From: Torymus aiolomorphi
Taxonomy: Eukaryota > Arthropoda > Insecta > Hymenoptera > Torymidae
NCBI GenBank assembly: GCA_036365515.1
Contig: CM070873.1
Span: forward strand, 261,303,575 to 261,367,574
Direction of reading: 5' to 3'
DNA length: 64,000 nucleotides
The stretch's first letter is position 1; each line of letters begins with the position of its first letter. The translations under genes and the position numbers were made by a program. Shown piece by piece: positions 1 to 14,260 of this stretch. Under the pieces are notes generated by a model. That model ran no database searches. It was not told where the DNA came from and saw only the letters and a list, made by a program, of their open reading frames with translations.

Positions 1-3000
1 GCTCCGATTTCACGAGACGCGCGCGAGAGAGTCTTCTCCGAATCGCGTAATGCACTTTATTTTCGCCGCCTCCGGTCGGCGAAGCGATAATTGGCGGTTA
101 ATTATAGAGGGGTTTGCTGGAATAGTGGTGGTGGTTGATGGATGTGCTTTTTTGCAGGTTGGGCGGGAAAATTTGGTTCGATTTTTTTTTTCGATGGTGA
201 GGAATTGATACGGTCAAAAGGTCTAATGGTCCCGATGACATTGAATGGTTTTATTTCCAGCGTAAAATGGCGTGTATATATGGAGCTTTTAATATAAGTC
301 TATCGGGGTTGGATTTATAAGCTCGCGCAGTTAAACGGTCCGGTAAACAAATAAAAATCCCACTTGGAACAGATTTATCTAAAAATTCAATTTGTACTGC
401 ATTTGTAAACACAATATAAACTCGATTAAGATCATTCTTTATCAACGTATGCAAATACCTCACTACATATTTAATATTACGCGTTCTTTTTATTTTCGGG
501 CGGAAAATCTGTCGATTTTTAAAAGCCTTAAGGTTTACCAGTTTACTTAAAAATCGAAAGAAAAAAAGAAAACGGTTAAAACTCGCCACCTCGATTTCTT
601 CACTTTTTGATTAATATTTCTACTTTTTAATCAGCCAACGAAAAAAAGTCCTAAAATAACTGACCTTTGGCTAAAGGTAAGCCAAAAACGGTGATCGACC
701 AGCTTAATTGATGGTACAAGAAATAAGAGAGAGAGAGAGAGAGAGAGCTTCGATTCCCGTTTCGTTAATTAATAAATACTTTACCTCGATTCAGCGAGCT
801 TCCCGCGCGTTCGCCACACACATATCTGAAAAAACGCACCGCGCAGTTCACCTCACCTCCGACGAAATTCGAAGGGGAAACTCGAAAAGCACCGACGGCC
901 GCTGCTTCACGCGATTTTTTTTGCTCGCCTTGCGGTTGCGTCGCCGCGACTGCACGTACGTACGTACGTTTACAAAACGAGCGCGAAAAAAGCCACGCCG
1001 GAATCCTTTCACTCGCATACACACATACATACATACGGGCCTTGCAATAAAAACAAAGATGCGAGGGCTTCGATAGAAATTACCTCGATTCATCATTTAA
1101 ATATTAAAGTGCACGAGCGCGCACGACTTTCGTAACGCCGAAAAATAAGAGACCGCCCCGCAATCTTCGCGCAACAAGATCGATAACGCGAATCTTACGA
1201 GGTAGAGAGAGAGAGAGAGAGGACAAAAGAAGAAAAGGAGGAGAAGGAGAGAAGAAGGGAAAAGGACGGGGCAGCATCGCAGTTGCGAAAGCACGAAAGG
1301 GAGCCCAGCGAGTTGAGGAAGGCCACGTAAGGCGAGCGAGCGACGCCTTCTTTTTCGCGACCCGGAAAAGGTAAGCCAGGCCAATATAAATTTGCAAGGC
1401 GTATTTTATGGTTCCGATGCACTTTACCTGGACGACTTTTTTATTTATATGTTTTGCGAGATTTATTTATTGATAAGTTGGGGGGCACCTACGTCATTAA
1501 CGGGATGTTCAAGATTTTTTTTCTATGAATAGGATTCTGGCGTTTCTTTTAATGTAATGGATTTTTTTTACGCTTTGACGTCATACTATATGATATATTT
1601 TTTTGAAGAAATTGAAGTCCAACAGTGACTAATTGGATTTTTTTTCCAATTCCATTTTATAAGAAGCCGAATTTATGCATAATTTCATAAAGGTTTATTC
1701 AACTTTGAGGCTTTCTATATTCTTGTAATTTGCGAGATTTTTAAAGTGCAAGGAAACACAGCGAGGTTTACTTCGTAACTTGTCACGGGGTCAGTGTTTT
1801 CGCATCAATGCTAAGTGGCAGGAGTGCGCGTGAATTTCCATAGATATTCCATACAAAACGTTATACTTAAGGCCTAAAAAGAAGGAGTTTAAATCATTTT
1901 TATCGTGGCGCGCTTCTCAGCCCGCGACAGCGTAGCATCAGCCGCTTAACAGGAGGCAACTATACACTTATCCGGATGTTGGATGCACGCTCGATTACGA
2001 TAATCAAGGTCTTCATTAAGGACCTCATTGCTACCGCGCTCTTCTACTGCTCCGCGTGCATACAAAAAGAGTACACGGGAGTTATAAAAGCGCCGATAAT
2101 TACATAAAAGTAAAAGTTCCCCGGAGAATCGCATACGTAGATGTATAATTCTCCGCAACTCTTTGCGAAAGAGGCGCGGAAAAAGGAAAAAAGGCGCATC
2201 GAAATTTATATCATAAACAGTATACTTAATTACGCCGCGCACGTGTGTATGACGTTGTGCGCGAGATTTATATCGACTAATGAGTCGGAGCAGACCTTAT
2301 TACACGCGTCGTCGTCGTCGTCGTCGTCAGTACACTGCGTTCTTTTTTATCAGATCATTCACACTAATTCAATGTTACGGCCGGTCGGAAAACAAGCCTC
2401 ATCAGTGGTAAATGTTTTCGGCGTTTACTTTATCATTCGAGTGCGCTGCCGATGCAGAAACGAAAGCGCGTGCACACACACTTCTGTAATTAAGAGGCCG
2501 AAAAATCATGAGAATCCGCTCGTTAAAGCACCGCTGCGGACCACCAATGGAGCGATAATTCCTTTTCGCGGACACGCTTATAGAGCAGCGCATCCGCGAC
2601 ACGCCTCGCGATGCCCTTATTCACTTAATCTGTCAATCGTTTCTCCGTATGGCCATACGTTCGGGGTCGCGTAATTAAAATTGCGAGAGATGCGCGGTAA
2701 CTGCCGCGCTGTCAAGTCACGCGTCGAGATGCACAAAACTGCAGTCTCCTCCGGTTTTTCTTTTTCCGCGCGAGTGATGCGAGGTTCAGGAGATGAGACA
2801 TCCTCGGACGCGTGGATTACCGTTCGCTTGGGGAGCGGCGGTGAGGTTGAAAAATTAAGGACGACGCGCATCCGCGATGAGATTGTAATGAAAAAAATTA
2901 CGCGGGTAATTTGCTGGGACACATTTGACTCGCCTTTTTTCGTGAAAGTCACGGGACTTAAATCGTGTTTTATCTTTGCTCGTTTATTTGCGGCCATTTA

Positions 3001-3030
3001 TTTACTTTCTTTTGAAGTTGTATTTTAGAT
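1..3030. other. Non-coding DNA with CpG-rich islands
   Basis: No gene is recognisable. AT-rich sequence at 1-700 and 1,430-1,900 alternates with CG-rich patches at about 700-1,420 and 1,900-2,950. The first patch contains GA runs (about 726-748 and 1,205-1,221) and the second a GTC run (about 2,309-2,329). Open frames here, such as one of 177 codons at 2,141-2,674, have no domain, are low in complexity and look like by-products of high GC. The patches could be promoters or enhancers of a neighbouring gene, but nothing in the sequence proves it. Confidence 0.5.
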
Positions 3031-4030
3031 GCACTTTTTGCATTTTAGGATATGAAAACTGAGAACTGTAAAAAAATCCATAAAATAAAGAATAGCTTTG
3101 GTAATTGTTGCGTAAGGATTTATTCCGTGCAAACAATAACTTCATGAAAAACTTACGTAGAAAGTATTACGAAACATTGTGATGACCGTTTCAAGGAGCA
3201 AAATCTTTTTGATAAAGTGCTATCACATTGGTCACGGATAATCTATGTTGTGGAGCATATTTTTCATACACTTCATTATTTTAATATTATGTAGCCGTGA
3301 CATTTTATATCCCAGTATTTAAATAGGATTACAATTTTTCATACTCGCATGGGAAGCATTTTTTGACTTTAATGTCATAAGCTTATAAATCTATATTAAA
3401 AGGGATATACTGCAAATCTTATATTTTCTGTAACCTTTTTTATTATTTGCAGGAATAATTTCATTCGCAAGTTTATTAAACGCAATAGGTTTCATTCAAA
3501 AGCTACTGCTCATTGGATCGCTTAATTTATGGCGATGATAAAATTTACATTTTTATCGATTCTCGCTGGAATCCCAACGAAGAATCTTATAAATATGATG
3601 AGATTTATCCCGATGATTCATACAATTGCGCAAAAAAGGTAATCGCCGGCGATGAAGTATATTAACTACCGCACACAAAGGCTTCAGTATATTTAAAGGT
3701 TTCCCATAGCCAAGTTATTATCAATTCCATATACAGAAACATAATAGTAGTATTTACAATTTTTAAATTCTAAATTACTTGACCCATAATTCTTTATCAG
3801 AAATCAATCTCATCTTGATAAACCGTATTATTTATTAAAATTGTTTATATTTAACGTCTGTTATCGCCTAACATCTACGTAAGAATCCTGACCACAAGAA
3901 ATATTTATCTCGCATCCATCTTAAAACTTGTAATAATTATTCGCCAATGATTCTTACCCACTTGAAAGAAAATTTACCAGAGTCAAAAAAAAGATTTCTC
4001 AGTTTGAATAAATTTCTTTGTAATCAAATC
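3031..4030. other. AT-rich spacer, nothing recognised
   Basis: AT-rich sequence with no ORF, RNA gene or repeat that I can support. It separates two CpG-rich patches. Confidence 0.5.
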
Positions 4031-4230
4031 AGATTTTTTCACACTCCAGAACCGAATATAGACGCTAATAAACCCCTCCACCAAACTTCTAACCTCGCCA
4101 CCCGGTAAAAATCATCCACACCTATACACACATGCTCGCCTCCGCGTCGCCCCGTCGCTGCTCTCTCTTCCTCTCCTCTGACCAAGAAGTCACGCAAGCG
4201 CTGGCGACTGATCTCCATTCCTCCTCTGTT

Positions 4231-4264
<34 letters not shown>

Positions 4265-5540
4265 TTCGCCTCTAACCCACACACACGGTCGACGGCTCGC
4301 CGCAGCAGCAGCTCTCGCACCTACATCCTCTCTCACTGCACTCGCTGTACTCGCCGGGGCGAGAGGAAGGGGCGTTCGTTCGTTCGCGATCGGATCGGGC
4401 GCGCACACACAGCTCTCGAGAGATGGTGTCTGTGCAGAGCGGCGAACGCGAGCGCGCGTGCACGCGCGGTGAAAGTGAGCGCATTCCATGGCCACCGCTC
4501 GCGACCACGCCCGACCAACACACGGACGCCTGCATCTCCCCGTTGCGGTCCAGCACGACCGATCGCTCGCCTCTCTCTGTCTATGTGTGTGTGTGTAGGT
4601 AGACGCTGCAGTACTGCACACTTTTCCTATTCGCAACTGAGAGAGAAAAGAGCGGCGGCGGCAACGGCCGTAGAGGCCGCGCTTCGCGGTTTCACTCCAG
4701 GAAGAAATCCGAGGTATTTTTTATCTTACGAAGAACTGCCAGTGTGTGTTGTACACGAGAGAGGAGTGGGCTTAAAATCTCAGTCTAATCTCCCGATCGC
4801 CGCGGTCTGATTAATGAAACGCGAGAGGGAGAGCTGCGTCCCGTCGCGCGAGCGTCCACTATATAACTCTATATGCGCTGTGTATATAGCTGCGGAGCGA
4901 TATCGAGAGCGTGATGGTATAGGTCGCGGTAGAAAGGACGTTGCCAAAAAATGATGATCGGGAGAAGAGGATCTATACGAATGATGATGCGGTACCGTTA
5001 GCTGATCGAATTGTTTCGGAGCGCCGCGTGTATATTATGATTTATGCGTTACTAATCGTAAGAAATTGGTAATTTGAAGCCGGAGGGATACGTTATCGTG
5101 ACGTGATCGGTGGATGTGAAATGTTTGGACAGAAAATTGAATATTAGAAAAAAATGTGCTTGGCCGGTGATTAATCTTGGGCCTTTTCGAAATCCATCAA
5201 GCTGTATCAATGTCAGTTATGGCAGATTTGATTCTAGTAGTAATGCAACGAAGCAAAAATGATTCGCGTGCTAAAAATAAACGAATGAGTACATTATTTT
5301 TCAGCAAATAATAAAACAGGTAATGTGAATCATTGATGCAATCGAAATAATGTTATGAATGAAGTTTGATTTTTCTTTCATTAAAATACTTTGAAATACC
5401 AGCAAATAAGATAAACCATTTTTCGTAATTTCACGTATATATAAAATAATTCCAACAATTCAACTTATTTCATAACACACTGTACAAACTACGCAAACTA
5501 CTACCTACATCTCGACCCACTTAACCGTCCGCCTCGCTTC
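4031..5540. other. CpG-rich patch and AT-rich spacer
   Basis: About 4,040-5,030 is rich in CG and holds a polypyrimidine (CT) stretch at about 4,230-4,265. A TATA-like string (CTATATAACT) lies near 4,860 inside the patch and could belong to a promoter, but no transcript structure can be read. From about 5,040 the sequence becomes AT-rich and featureless. Confidence 0.4.
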
Positions 5541-5606
5541 ATGACCTCGCCCAACCTCGCCCCATCAGCCACCAATAAACCGAATTAGTATAACGACCAC
5601 CACACA

Positions 5607-5673
<67 letters not shown>

Positions 5674-6500
5674 CCTCATCACCTCAGGTTTTTGCCTCGG
5701 CTTTACGGATCGCCCGCAGGATCCCACATAATAACGGGCTGCTGCAGCAGCAGCAGCTACTCGCTCTTGCACGCGCGCGCATAAAATAGCATGTGCTAAA
5801 ACGCCGGCTGAGCTCGCGCGCATCGTTACGTAACCCCCGCCGCGGACGAGGAATTTAAGAAGTTAAGTGCCCGCCTCTCTCGCCTGCGAGCTCGGAATGT
5901 CCAGTCGCCCCGCATCGCGCGCGACTAGAGAAGTATAATGAGGTCCTGGTTGCGGAGAATAAGGACCAAGGCATTATCTCGTCGTCGAGGGATAGAGAGA
6001 GAGAGGGGGAGATTGGGAATAGTAAATGATTCGGAGTAGAGTGTTGCTGCTGCCGTTGGGCTGCATAGATGCGACTCCTCATAATTCTCTCTCGAAGGAG
6101 GAGCGGTCATTGTTTATTCTGCGGAAGAATAGAGAAAATCGCCCGGAAGTAATCACGACGGGGAAGGGGTTAGAATTACGACTGTCGGACGGATTTTAGA
6201 AAGCGAGGAGATTGCACCGCGAATGTCAATAAATGCTTCGTAAAAGATCGTCGTCGTTTTTTCTCCTGCTGCCGCGATATTTAGTGCTGCTCGATAAATG
6301 AAGCATCGCACACTGCGCGCGCAGGCATTCGGCAATAAATATCGCTAACGTATTTATGTTCTTTATGATACTTAATGGACTCTTTAGAGGGGCAATAAAA
6401 CGGCTCGGATTTGAAAAATTTCAGTATAAAGCGTCGTAAACGTTTTCGCCTAAAGTGTGTATATATATGTATTATATACACGTGAAAAAAAGGCAAACTA
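5541..6500. other. CpG-rich patch with CA microsatellite
   Basis: A CG-rich patch at about 5,680-6,330 follows a long CA run. It contains CAG and GA short runs. Open frames in it are low-complexity and unsupported. Confidence 0.4.
5609..5672. repeat. (CA)n microsatellite
   Basis: About 32 uninterrupted CA units, flanked on the left by a few interrupted units. Confidence 0.95.
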
Positions 6501-6909
6501 TCAGGGGGCCTTGCACTCCGATCTTATGTAATTTTATCGTACCTAATAAACTTATAAAAGTTTAATAATAAGTAATAACTCTATGATCGCCAATAGCTCT
6601 AATAAGAATAATACAAACTCGTAAAAATTTCTCTCATTCCTATACTGCGAGCTTATAAAGAAATTGCAACACGCGCAGGAAATAATTGACAAATTAGCGC
6701 CAATACTCATACACGACTCGTGATTTCAATGCCATAATTGATTAACGACACCATCAATTACCGATAAAATAAATCAAACAAAAATCACGCTTACAAGCAA
6801 TTCCCAAACCCCGCGTATATATACACTCGACCTAACCCCGCGCGCTCACTTATGCATTCCCCGCATCGCCGGCATTCCATCGCAATCCCGCACTCTCTCG
6901 CACATACAA

Positions 6910-6948
<39 letters not shown>

Positions 6949-8160
6949 GAATCCATCTCGTTTGACGAGATCGTCTCGACTGCGCTCACGCTCGCTCGCT
7001 CGCTTATGTAATTTATCAGCTCCTAAACGGCAAAGCGTTCGTTAGGAGGCTCCGAGTTTAGCGATTCCCGGCAAAACGTCACATAATTCAGTCTGAGCTG
7101 GCTAGAGGCAGCGCACGCTATATCTCGGGCACGCGGACGCAAAAAAAGTCGAGCGAACAATTAACACGTATCTCGGTCGTGAGAATGCGCCTAATCGCTC
7201 GAGTTAGGAGTACACATATATACAGACATAGACTCGGAGTGTATGTGTACGCTCAGGCCTATGTAGGCATCCCATCCTAAGCATCGCGAGGAGCGCAGGA
7301 CGTTACGTAAGGATCGCCTAACATGCATCCGCTCCCATGTATTAAATAAACATAAGGCACAAAGCTTCTGCTTCTACTGCTGCTTCATCTCTCTCTTATG
7401 CGATGCGCTACAGCGGGGGAGCGTGTGAACGGCGCGTTGTCCTTTAAAGGTGAAATGAAGAGTACCAATGCCACGCCGTAACCCCGGTAGCATTATATGT
7501 ATGCACGCCGGTGCGAGTTACGCGCTACTGCTGTACAGTGGTTGCACTGTGTAGCCTCTTCTGGATCATCGCGATAAAGACGCTGGGTGACATCGCGCAT
7601 GCCTATACCTTTACACATCCGCACAGGCTGCCTTACCCTCATTCCACTCTCGCGACTTATCTGCATCTCCCCAGTCCGCCCGTGTGTATACCTACACACA
7701 GAGCTCGAGTTACGTGTATTTATGTACGTGTGTATAGGTGAGCGTGCGATCCGCGAAAATGCATCGACTCGCGGATTCCCGCGCGCGTACAGAGAGAGAG
7801 AGCAATAATAGCTCGCGTTCGATCGCGAGTCGATGCGCGCCGTATAGCGGCTCATAATGGATTATGTAACGCGCGTGTAACACACATGTGAACCTATCGC
7901 GCGCGTGCGCTCCCCGCGAGATGATACGAAAATGTATTATACGCGCTCGCTCGCGAGTGCGCGCCGCTCTCATGAATGGAAATGAGCGCGCGTGCATGCG
8001 TGCATGCGGCGTATACATTGAGCGAGCGAGTGGTACACGTGCGTTAATGTAGCGAGTACCGCTGCAATCGACGTAAGAGAGCTCTATGTATATAGCTATA
8101 AGTGCGTTGTGTGTAGAGGTATGAGTGGGCTCGCGTTGGAGGGCTTCAGTCAAATCAAAA
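6501..8160. other. AT-rich spacer then CpG-rich patch
   Basis: About 6,500-6,800 is AT-rich without features. About 6,810-8,150 is rich in CG with a TC microsatellite at 6,913-6,947 and several CGCG/GCGC runs. No gene is supported, although short open frames occur on both strands. Confidence 0.4.
6913..6947. repeat. (TC)n microsatellite
   Basis: About 17 TC units inside a CpG-rich patch. Confidence 0.9.
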
Positions 8161-8810
8161 TATGGATGGAGATGGGTTTCTAATTGCGTCTTGTTAACTG
8201 ATGCGGTTGCAGCATGGTTATCTTCTTAGTGCTATATCAATTATTGAGTACAAATTGGATTATTTAAATATCGTTATAATTTATTAGCGATGATTTGTTG
8301 TTAAAAGTCGGTAGAAGTGTTTATTGAATTATTATTTATTCTCAGCTATGCCTTATACTTTCAATTCAAATGATATGGTAATTAAGTAGCGAGTGTTTAA
8401 TTATCATTTGCTACTGAAAATTAATAATTTTGAATTTATTGATTAATTGCTGTTTGCTACTGTTACGGAAGATGAATAATGTGCAAATTAATGTGCAAAT
8501 TACAAAATTTAACTCAAAGTGCAATCGGAAGTCAAGAATGCATCGAAGAATGCATCTATTTAAAAGAAACTTATAGATCTCCTTTAAAACTGCGTCAAGA
8601 CTTACGTCAAAAAGTTCCCGCACTTGTCAATTGAATAACAAACATTTGAATCGTTAAATAAAAATGTCCAACCTGCATATAAATTTACACAAAATCTTAT
8701 ATCAATTTATTTCTGCTCTTATCAATCTCAAAGTTACAAAAAATCGATATAAAAGAAAACTCTATTCCCCGATAAAAATCAAAACCAAGAAGAGAAAAAA
8801 AAAGCACTGG
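8161..8810. other. AT-rich spacer, nothing recognised
   Basis: AT-rich sequence with only short simple-sequence open frames. Confidence 0.5.
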
Positions 8811-10110
8811 TGTAGTATCCCACCCTCTCGCGTCGACGTTCTTCGAAAGGGCCGTACATCGGTAGACAATAAACGTCTACAAGACAGCTCGAAGATATAC
8901 CTATACACACAGCTTACATAAAAGCTTAGCTCGGCGTGGCGCGCGGCGCAGTAGCAGCGAGAGGGGGCGGCTCGCCCGGTAGCGCCTCTTCTCGCGCGCG
9001 CGGGCTTCCTTTTCTCCGCGATCGATCTATCGGCGCATTAATCTCCTTAACGGCGCGGGCGCGCGCAGACGCGAGCTATAGCGAGAAAGAAAGAGTTATA
9101 TATACATAAGCTGTATCTATACGTATATACACACAGATGCGAATACGTCATAGATTGGTGGTGCGCCGCTGCTGCTGCTGCTCTGCCCTATTGCGCGATC
9201 ATCCCTTTATCGCGGCGCGATCATCGTCTGGCAAGTATATAGAAGCCGAGCACCTATTGGAGGACTATAGAGAGAGAGTATGTGTGTGTGTATATATACG
9301 ACAACGACAAGGATATTCTGCTTTTCCCACATTAGATTTCTCGTGCGTCCGCCTTGATTTATGCTTTTCCCACAACGCAGACGCTGCGGCGGCGGAGGCA
9401 GCCAGGTACTAGTAGTAGTAGTCCCATACGGTTTGCAATGCGGCTCTCGATAGCTAGTCGAGTATTGAGTCTCTGCTCATCGATGTGTGCACCGTGTGTT
9501 CTGTTCTCCGGGTTCTCCCTCCTCCGCGATTACGTACGCGCGCGTGTATATATAGTATACATACACATACATACAGACAGAGAGCCTCCACGTGTCTGCC
9601 TGTCTGGCTGTCGATCGCTCTCTGTCTCCCACATGCGCGCATGTGTGCGGGCGAAGGCGTTTTGTTTACGTGCGCGCGCCCATAACGATGAGAGACGGAG
9701 GAGGAGGAGGAGGAGGAGGCTGCAAACGATGGGATCGCACCGAGCGCGAGCAATGAGAATGAGCAGACGCGCGTATAGCTATTCCTTACGCGATTACACA
9801 CGTAACTATATAGACGAATGCGCGCAAGCGAGCCGAGGATGGCGTTTATTGCCGACATTGTTAAAACGCCGGCAAGAGAAATGCCCTCGCTGTGTGAAAA
9901 TGCCTGTGGAGATAATAAAGTGTCTATGCACTGCGAGAGAGAGAGAGAGGATTATCGCGAGCGCGTAGCTATTACGCGCGGGGAAGGAAAATGGGAAATT
10001 CATTCTCCGCCTCGTTGTTGGTTGCTGTGTAATACTGTAGTACCATGTGGATGCACTTTTGTTTGTTGGGCTGGTATTTCCGTTTCGCGTAAAATTAGGT
10101 TTTTATGGGT
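8811..10110. other. CpG-rich patch
   Basis: A CG-rich patch containing a CTG run near 9,170, a GGA run at about 9,697-9,719 and GA runs near 9,270 and 9,936. Its longest open frame (9,354-9,968) is arginine-rich low-complexity with no domain, so I do not call it a gene. Confidence 0.4.
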
Positions 10111-11270
10111 AAAGTGAAGTATTTGCAGATAACAATGGTTTACTCGGAGGATTTGCAATTCATCCTAATTGATATTATGATGTTAAGAGGTTTGATGGGT
10201 GGGCATTATGTATTTAAATGACAACTACTACAGCGTACATTTTCATCTTGATTATGTAACGATTTATTACACTCATTATAATGTTTATTTGTGATTATAC
10301 AGTTCCACTTCCTGTTTCCTATCATATAAGTAATGTTGGCAACATATATGACATAATTAAAAATATTTTTTAAAACAGGGATCATCAACTATCTATTCAA
10401 CAACAATCAATGCAATTTTTAAATAAACTTGAACACGTAATTATAAGTAGTTTTTTACAACAAGTTTCCTGATATTTTTCCTAGATTTCTGCCGAATTCG
10501 TCCCACAAATTATTCTCAATTATTTTCAATTTTGTAAAGAAATTCTTTGTAAAAGAGTATCTAGAATAAAAATGTCTCTATGAATATTTGAGCCAGCTTA
10601 TACCTACTAGCTATTTTCAAAATAATGCTACAGACCTGTATAGAAAATCAAGCTATCATATTTAAAAAAAAATTTTTGTAGAGTACTCAATGAGGCACAC
10701 ATTGATATTTAATTTATGCTTTTAATACTGGAAATAGTGTAACAATAAAGTAAATGTACATAAGTTGTACATCAATGACAATTTTTGTACAATTTGAAAA
10801 AGCAATTGACAAAGCTATGAAGTTGTTATTGACACTAACATTTTTTACAGAATAAAACCAAACGTGTTTATTACACGGATTACAAAAAATTACGATCTCA
10901 TACATACGCTCTTGACAGAGAAGCAGTGTATTCATGCTTTTTTATGGACCAACACCCACACCCACTTAACATAAATATCCATTTTCCCCAGCACTTCACA
11001 TTACACAAATCATCTAATAAGATTACGGGTATCTATGCAAATGTCGAAAGAAGGATGATTGTTTCACCACCACAGTTCTCACCTTCGCGGGAATCGTATG
11101 CATATCATTTTTTTTCATCAAACTTCACGATCTTTGACAAACGCGAGGTAATAATTTCAAGCTCCGATTTCCCCCTCAGAGCAAATAACAGAAAATCCAT
11201 GTTCGTTATAACTTATACATCTCCAAGGAAAGCATTGTACTACTCTGCTACAAGTGGAAAAGGCCGTGTG
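10111..11270. other. AT-rich spacer, nothing recognised
   Basis: AT-rich DNA with no gene, RNA or repeat that I can support. Confidence 0.5.
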
Positions 11271-12640
11271 TTGTAAGACAAAGCCATATACACAGAGGGG
11301 CGCGCGGTCGTATTATTCAATCAACATTATCTTCTTTTCTCGTAACTTTCTACCAGTGATAAGGAGATCAAAATTTTTCAAAAGTCGCGCATTTTCCTCA
11401 ACATTACTCCGAACAATGGTATGAATTACACGCTCGCGCGCTCACGGCAGGCTTTTCCCCTGAGGTCAGTAATTCCACACCCCGCGAGCCAGCTCGGACG
11501 TCGCTCTCTTACAAGATACTATACGCATTCACTTGCAGCTAGGCGATTAGCAAATATGAAAATATCCGCTACCACATCTGACTCACTGAAATTAGCTCTT
11601 TGTACGATACCAGCAAGCGGGGGGCGGGTAAAAAAGAGAGTAATGAATCAGGGATTTTTAGCTCGCGCAATGACCCGTAATTGCCTCGAATCAGCTCTCC
11701 CGATTAATCTGTCCTGCGCTGGCTTAAAAATACACCGCGCGCGGACTTATCGCCCTCGCCCTGCGCTGCACCGGCCGCGCGGCGCAGCAATGAATTACCC
11801 CGTTTGCGCAAGTGCACATATGCGCGCGCGCGCTTGCTCTATCTCGCGCGCCCCGCGCGATTGAGCCGTATACCACTACTGAATTCCGGCTGATAGCTCG
11901 AGGTCGTTTGCAAACCGAGAGTGTAACGCTCTTTTCGTTCTGTAGCGCGTGTTGTATACACCGAATCTCTCGCGGAATAATGCGAGGCGCGTGCCGCGTA
12001 ACGATTCGTGGTTTTACGCCGCAAGAGGGAGAGAGGGAGAGCGTCTATATAGGTATAGACGATGACAGAAAGAAAGCCGCGCGTACACGCGTCGGGCGAC
12101 TTTCATAAGCGAGCGAGAGATCGGCTTATTAATCATTGTATCGACGAGCGCGTATATAATGTATGTGTATACGTACGAGCTATAGATTTTTGTCGGGGAG
12201 CACGCGCACGCCTCGATTTCTATCGGGCGGGACATGAAAAACGGGACCGCCCGATAAAATTGTTCCTGCACGCTCGGGAGATCGGCGAGGCGATAGAAGC
12301 CGGCCTCCAATACGAGCGCGCGCTCATGACGAGATCACGGCTGCGCGTTGCGCGACGCGATAGTAGTAGCCGATGAGCTCGCGCTGACTAGGACCTTTTC
12401 ACTCTCTCGAGGTGTATCCTTCTTATGAGCTTTTTTTGTTTGCGAGTGTACGCGCGTAGTTTCACGTGGTTTCGTTTCTTTTTTTTTTCGAAGGAGAGAA
12501 GGGATCCGGAGATTATTGCGGCGTTAGAAATTCGGTAGTAGAGATTGAGATCGATCGGTGCGTATAGGTCGATCGGAGATATAGGAGTTATCAGAGTGAT
12601 CGGTAGGTTTGGCCTGATTAACACCTATAATGATGGATGT
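11271..12640. other. CpG-rich patch
   Basis: A CG-rich patch with many CGCG strings and a T-run near 12,475-12,488. Open frames are present on both strands but carry no recognisable domain. Confidence 0.4.
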
Positions 12641-13714
12641 AATATTGGGTCATTGTGATGGCGAATCACTGTGGATAGTAAACTACTTTGTCGAATATTT
12701 GTTAATGAACCGGTTTCAATTAAAAATCGATAGGTAAGAAAACGTGGCTGTAAAAAATTCTTTTGTCGCGATAAGGTCAGTATAGAATAGATTATTGTAC
12801 AATCTATAAAAATTGATCACCATTATATATGTCGATGCAAAGAAAAGCATAATCACCTTAAAAAGCAAGATCCTTCCGTGTGTACATAACTAAAAAGCGC
12901 GACGTTTCGCCCATCGCCTTTTACTATCTCGAAAACATAAACCTTTTTTGTCGCTGCGTCGTATCGGTGCGGCACGGGCAGCGAGCCCGCAATCATTGCC
13001 CCCGTAAATTTTGATATACACTCGTTTTACGGTAAATAGCCAACTTTCTTTCACACCTTGCGCACGCGCACACATACGCCTACAAAATACACATGCATAT
13101 ACGTACATATGTGAACACCGGCCGCGATCTCGTTCCCTATAACGGTGCGGATTTACTCCTAAAACACGCGGGGCTTCGCGCCGCGGAACATAAGCGTCGG
13201 AATAAGTGTTTACGGCGACGTCTCTCAGAAATTACGCGGAATCTTGAGAGATCTCCGCTATAGAGGATTTTTTTCCGTATCGGATGACGGAACTCAGCAT
13301 AGCTGCGTGCGAGTGTGTCCCTGTGTGCATGGGCGCGATAGGAGGGTAACGATCGATATCGCGAGGCACGCGAAAATGTCAAGGGATCGCGTATCGCCCG
13401 TGTTCGCACTCTCTTCCTCTTCCCCGCTGCAGCGCGAGTATAGTGTACGACGTACTCGCGAGCGTGCGTCCGTATACATAAGAGAGACAGAGAGATGCAG
13501 GACCCGCGAGTGACCGCGGCGTAGAGATAGCGCTAGCTGGTATAGAGAGAGAGTGAGCTAGGCCAACCAGGGCGGCAGGAGAGATAGAAGATACGTTAGA
13601 AAGGATCGGCGCGAGCGAGCGCGCATGCATTAGGACTAGCTCCGGCTGCGCGCAAAAGGAGCAACAAAAAGGACGACGAGAGAGGGAGGGAGGCTAACGC
13701 CTGGACCTCTATGC

Positions 13715-13746
<32 letters not shown>

Positions 13747-13888
13747 CTATGTGCAGCGGCGCGGCGCGGGTGACGAAAAAACGTATGTGCCTTACATAAA
13801 CCGTGGAGCCACGCCCAGTTGCGCGCACGTTCACCCGTTCGTCTTTCCACTTACTGCGATGCAGTATATTCCTATCCTATGTTGCATA

Positions 13889-13948
<60 letters not shown>

Positions 13949-14008
13949 GAGGGGCCGACTGCTAGCTAGCGAAGGGTGAACCAGAAGTAAAAAGATCGCC
14001 TTTATCGT

Positions 14009-14079
<71 letters not shown>

Positions 14080-14260
14080 GGTGCGCGAGCGCTAAATCTT
14101 GCCGAGCGCGCGCGCGTTCGCGTCTTTGAATCCTTTGTGTGTATGTGTGAGTGTATGAGTAACGAGGACGATTTTTTCTGCTGGCTGCAGCAGTCGTCGA
14201 TTTTTAATTAATTATTTTGATCGTGCGTTGCGTAATGGGCTGGGTCGCGGGGAGCGTAAG
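12641..14260. other. CpG-rich patch with three long GA tracts
   Basis: After a short AT-rich spacer (12,641-12,880) comes a CG-rich patch (about 12,890-14,150) that ends in three long GA tracts. GA tracts in insects often bind GAGA-type factors, so regulatory function is possible. That is inference. Confidence 0.4.
13716..14076. repeat. Cluster of (GA)n microsatellites
   Basis: Three GA tracts at about 13,716-13,743, 13,888-13,952 and 14,012-14,076, each 28-66 bp, separated by CG-rich DNA. Confidence 0.95.

Noticed and set aside
2141..2674. 177-codon open frame as a gene
   Set aside because: No domain, biased composition, and it lies in a CG-rich non-coding patch with open frames on both strands.
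9354..9968. 204-codon open frame as a gene
   Set aside because: Arg-rich low-complexity product of CG-rich and GGA-repeat DNA, with an overlapping open frame on the other strand.
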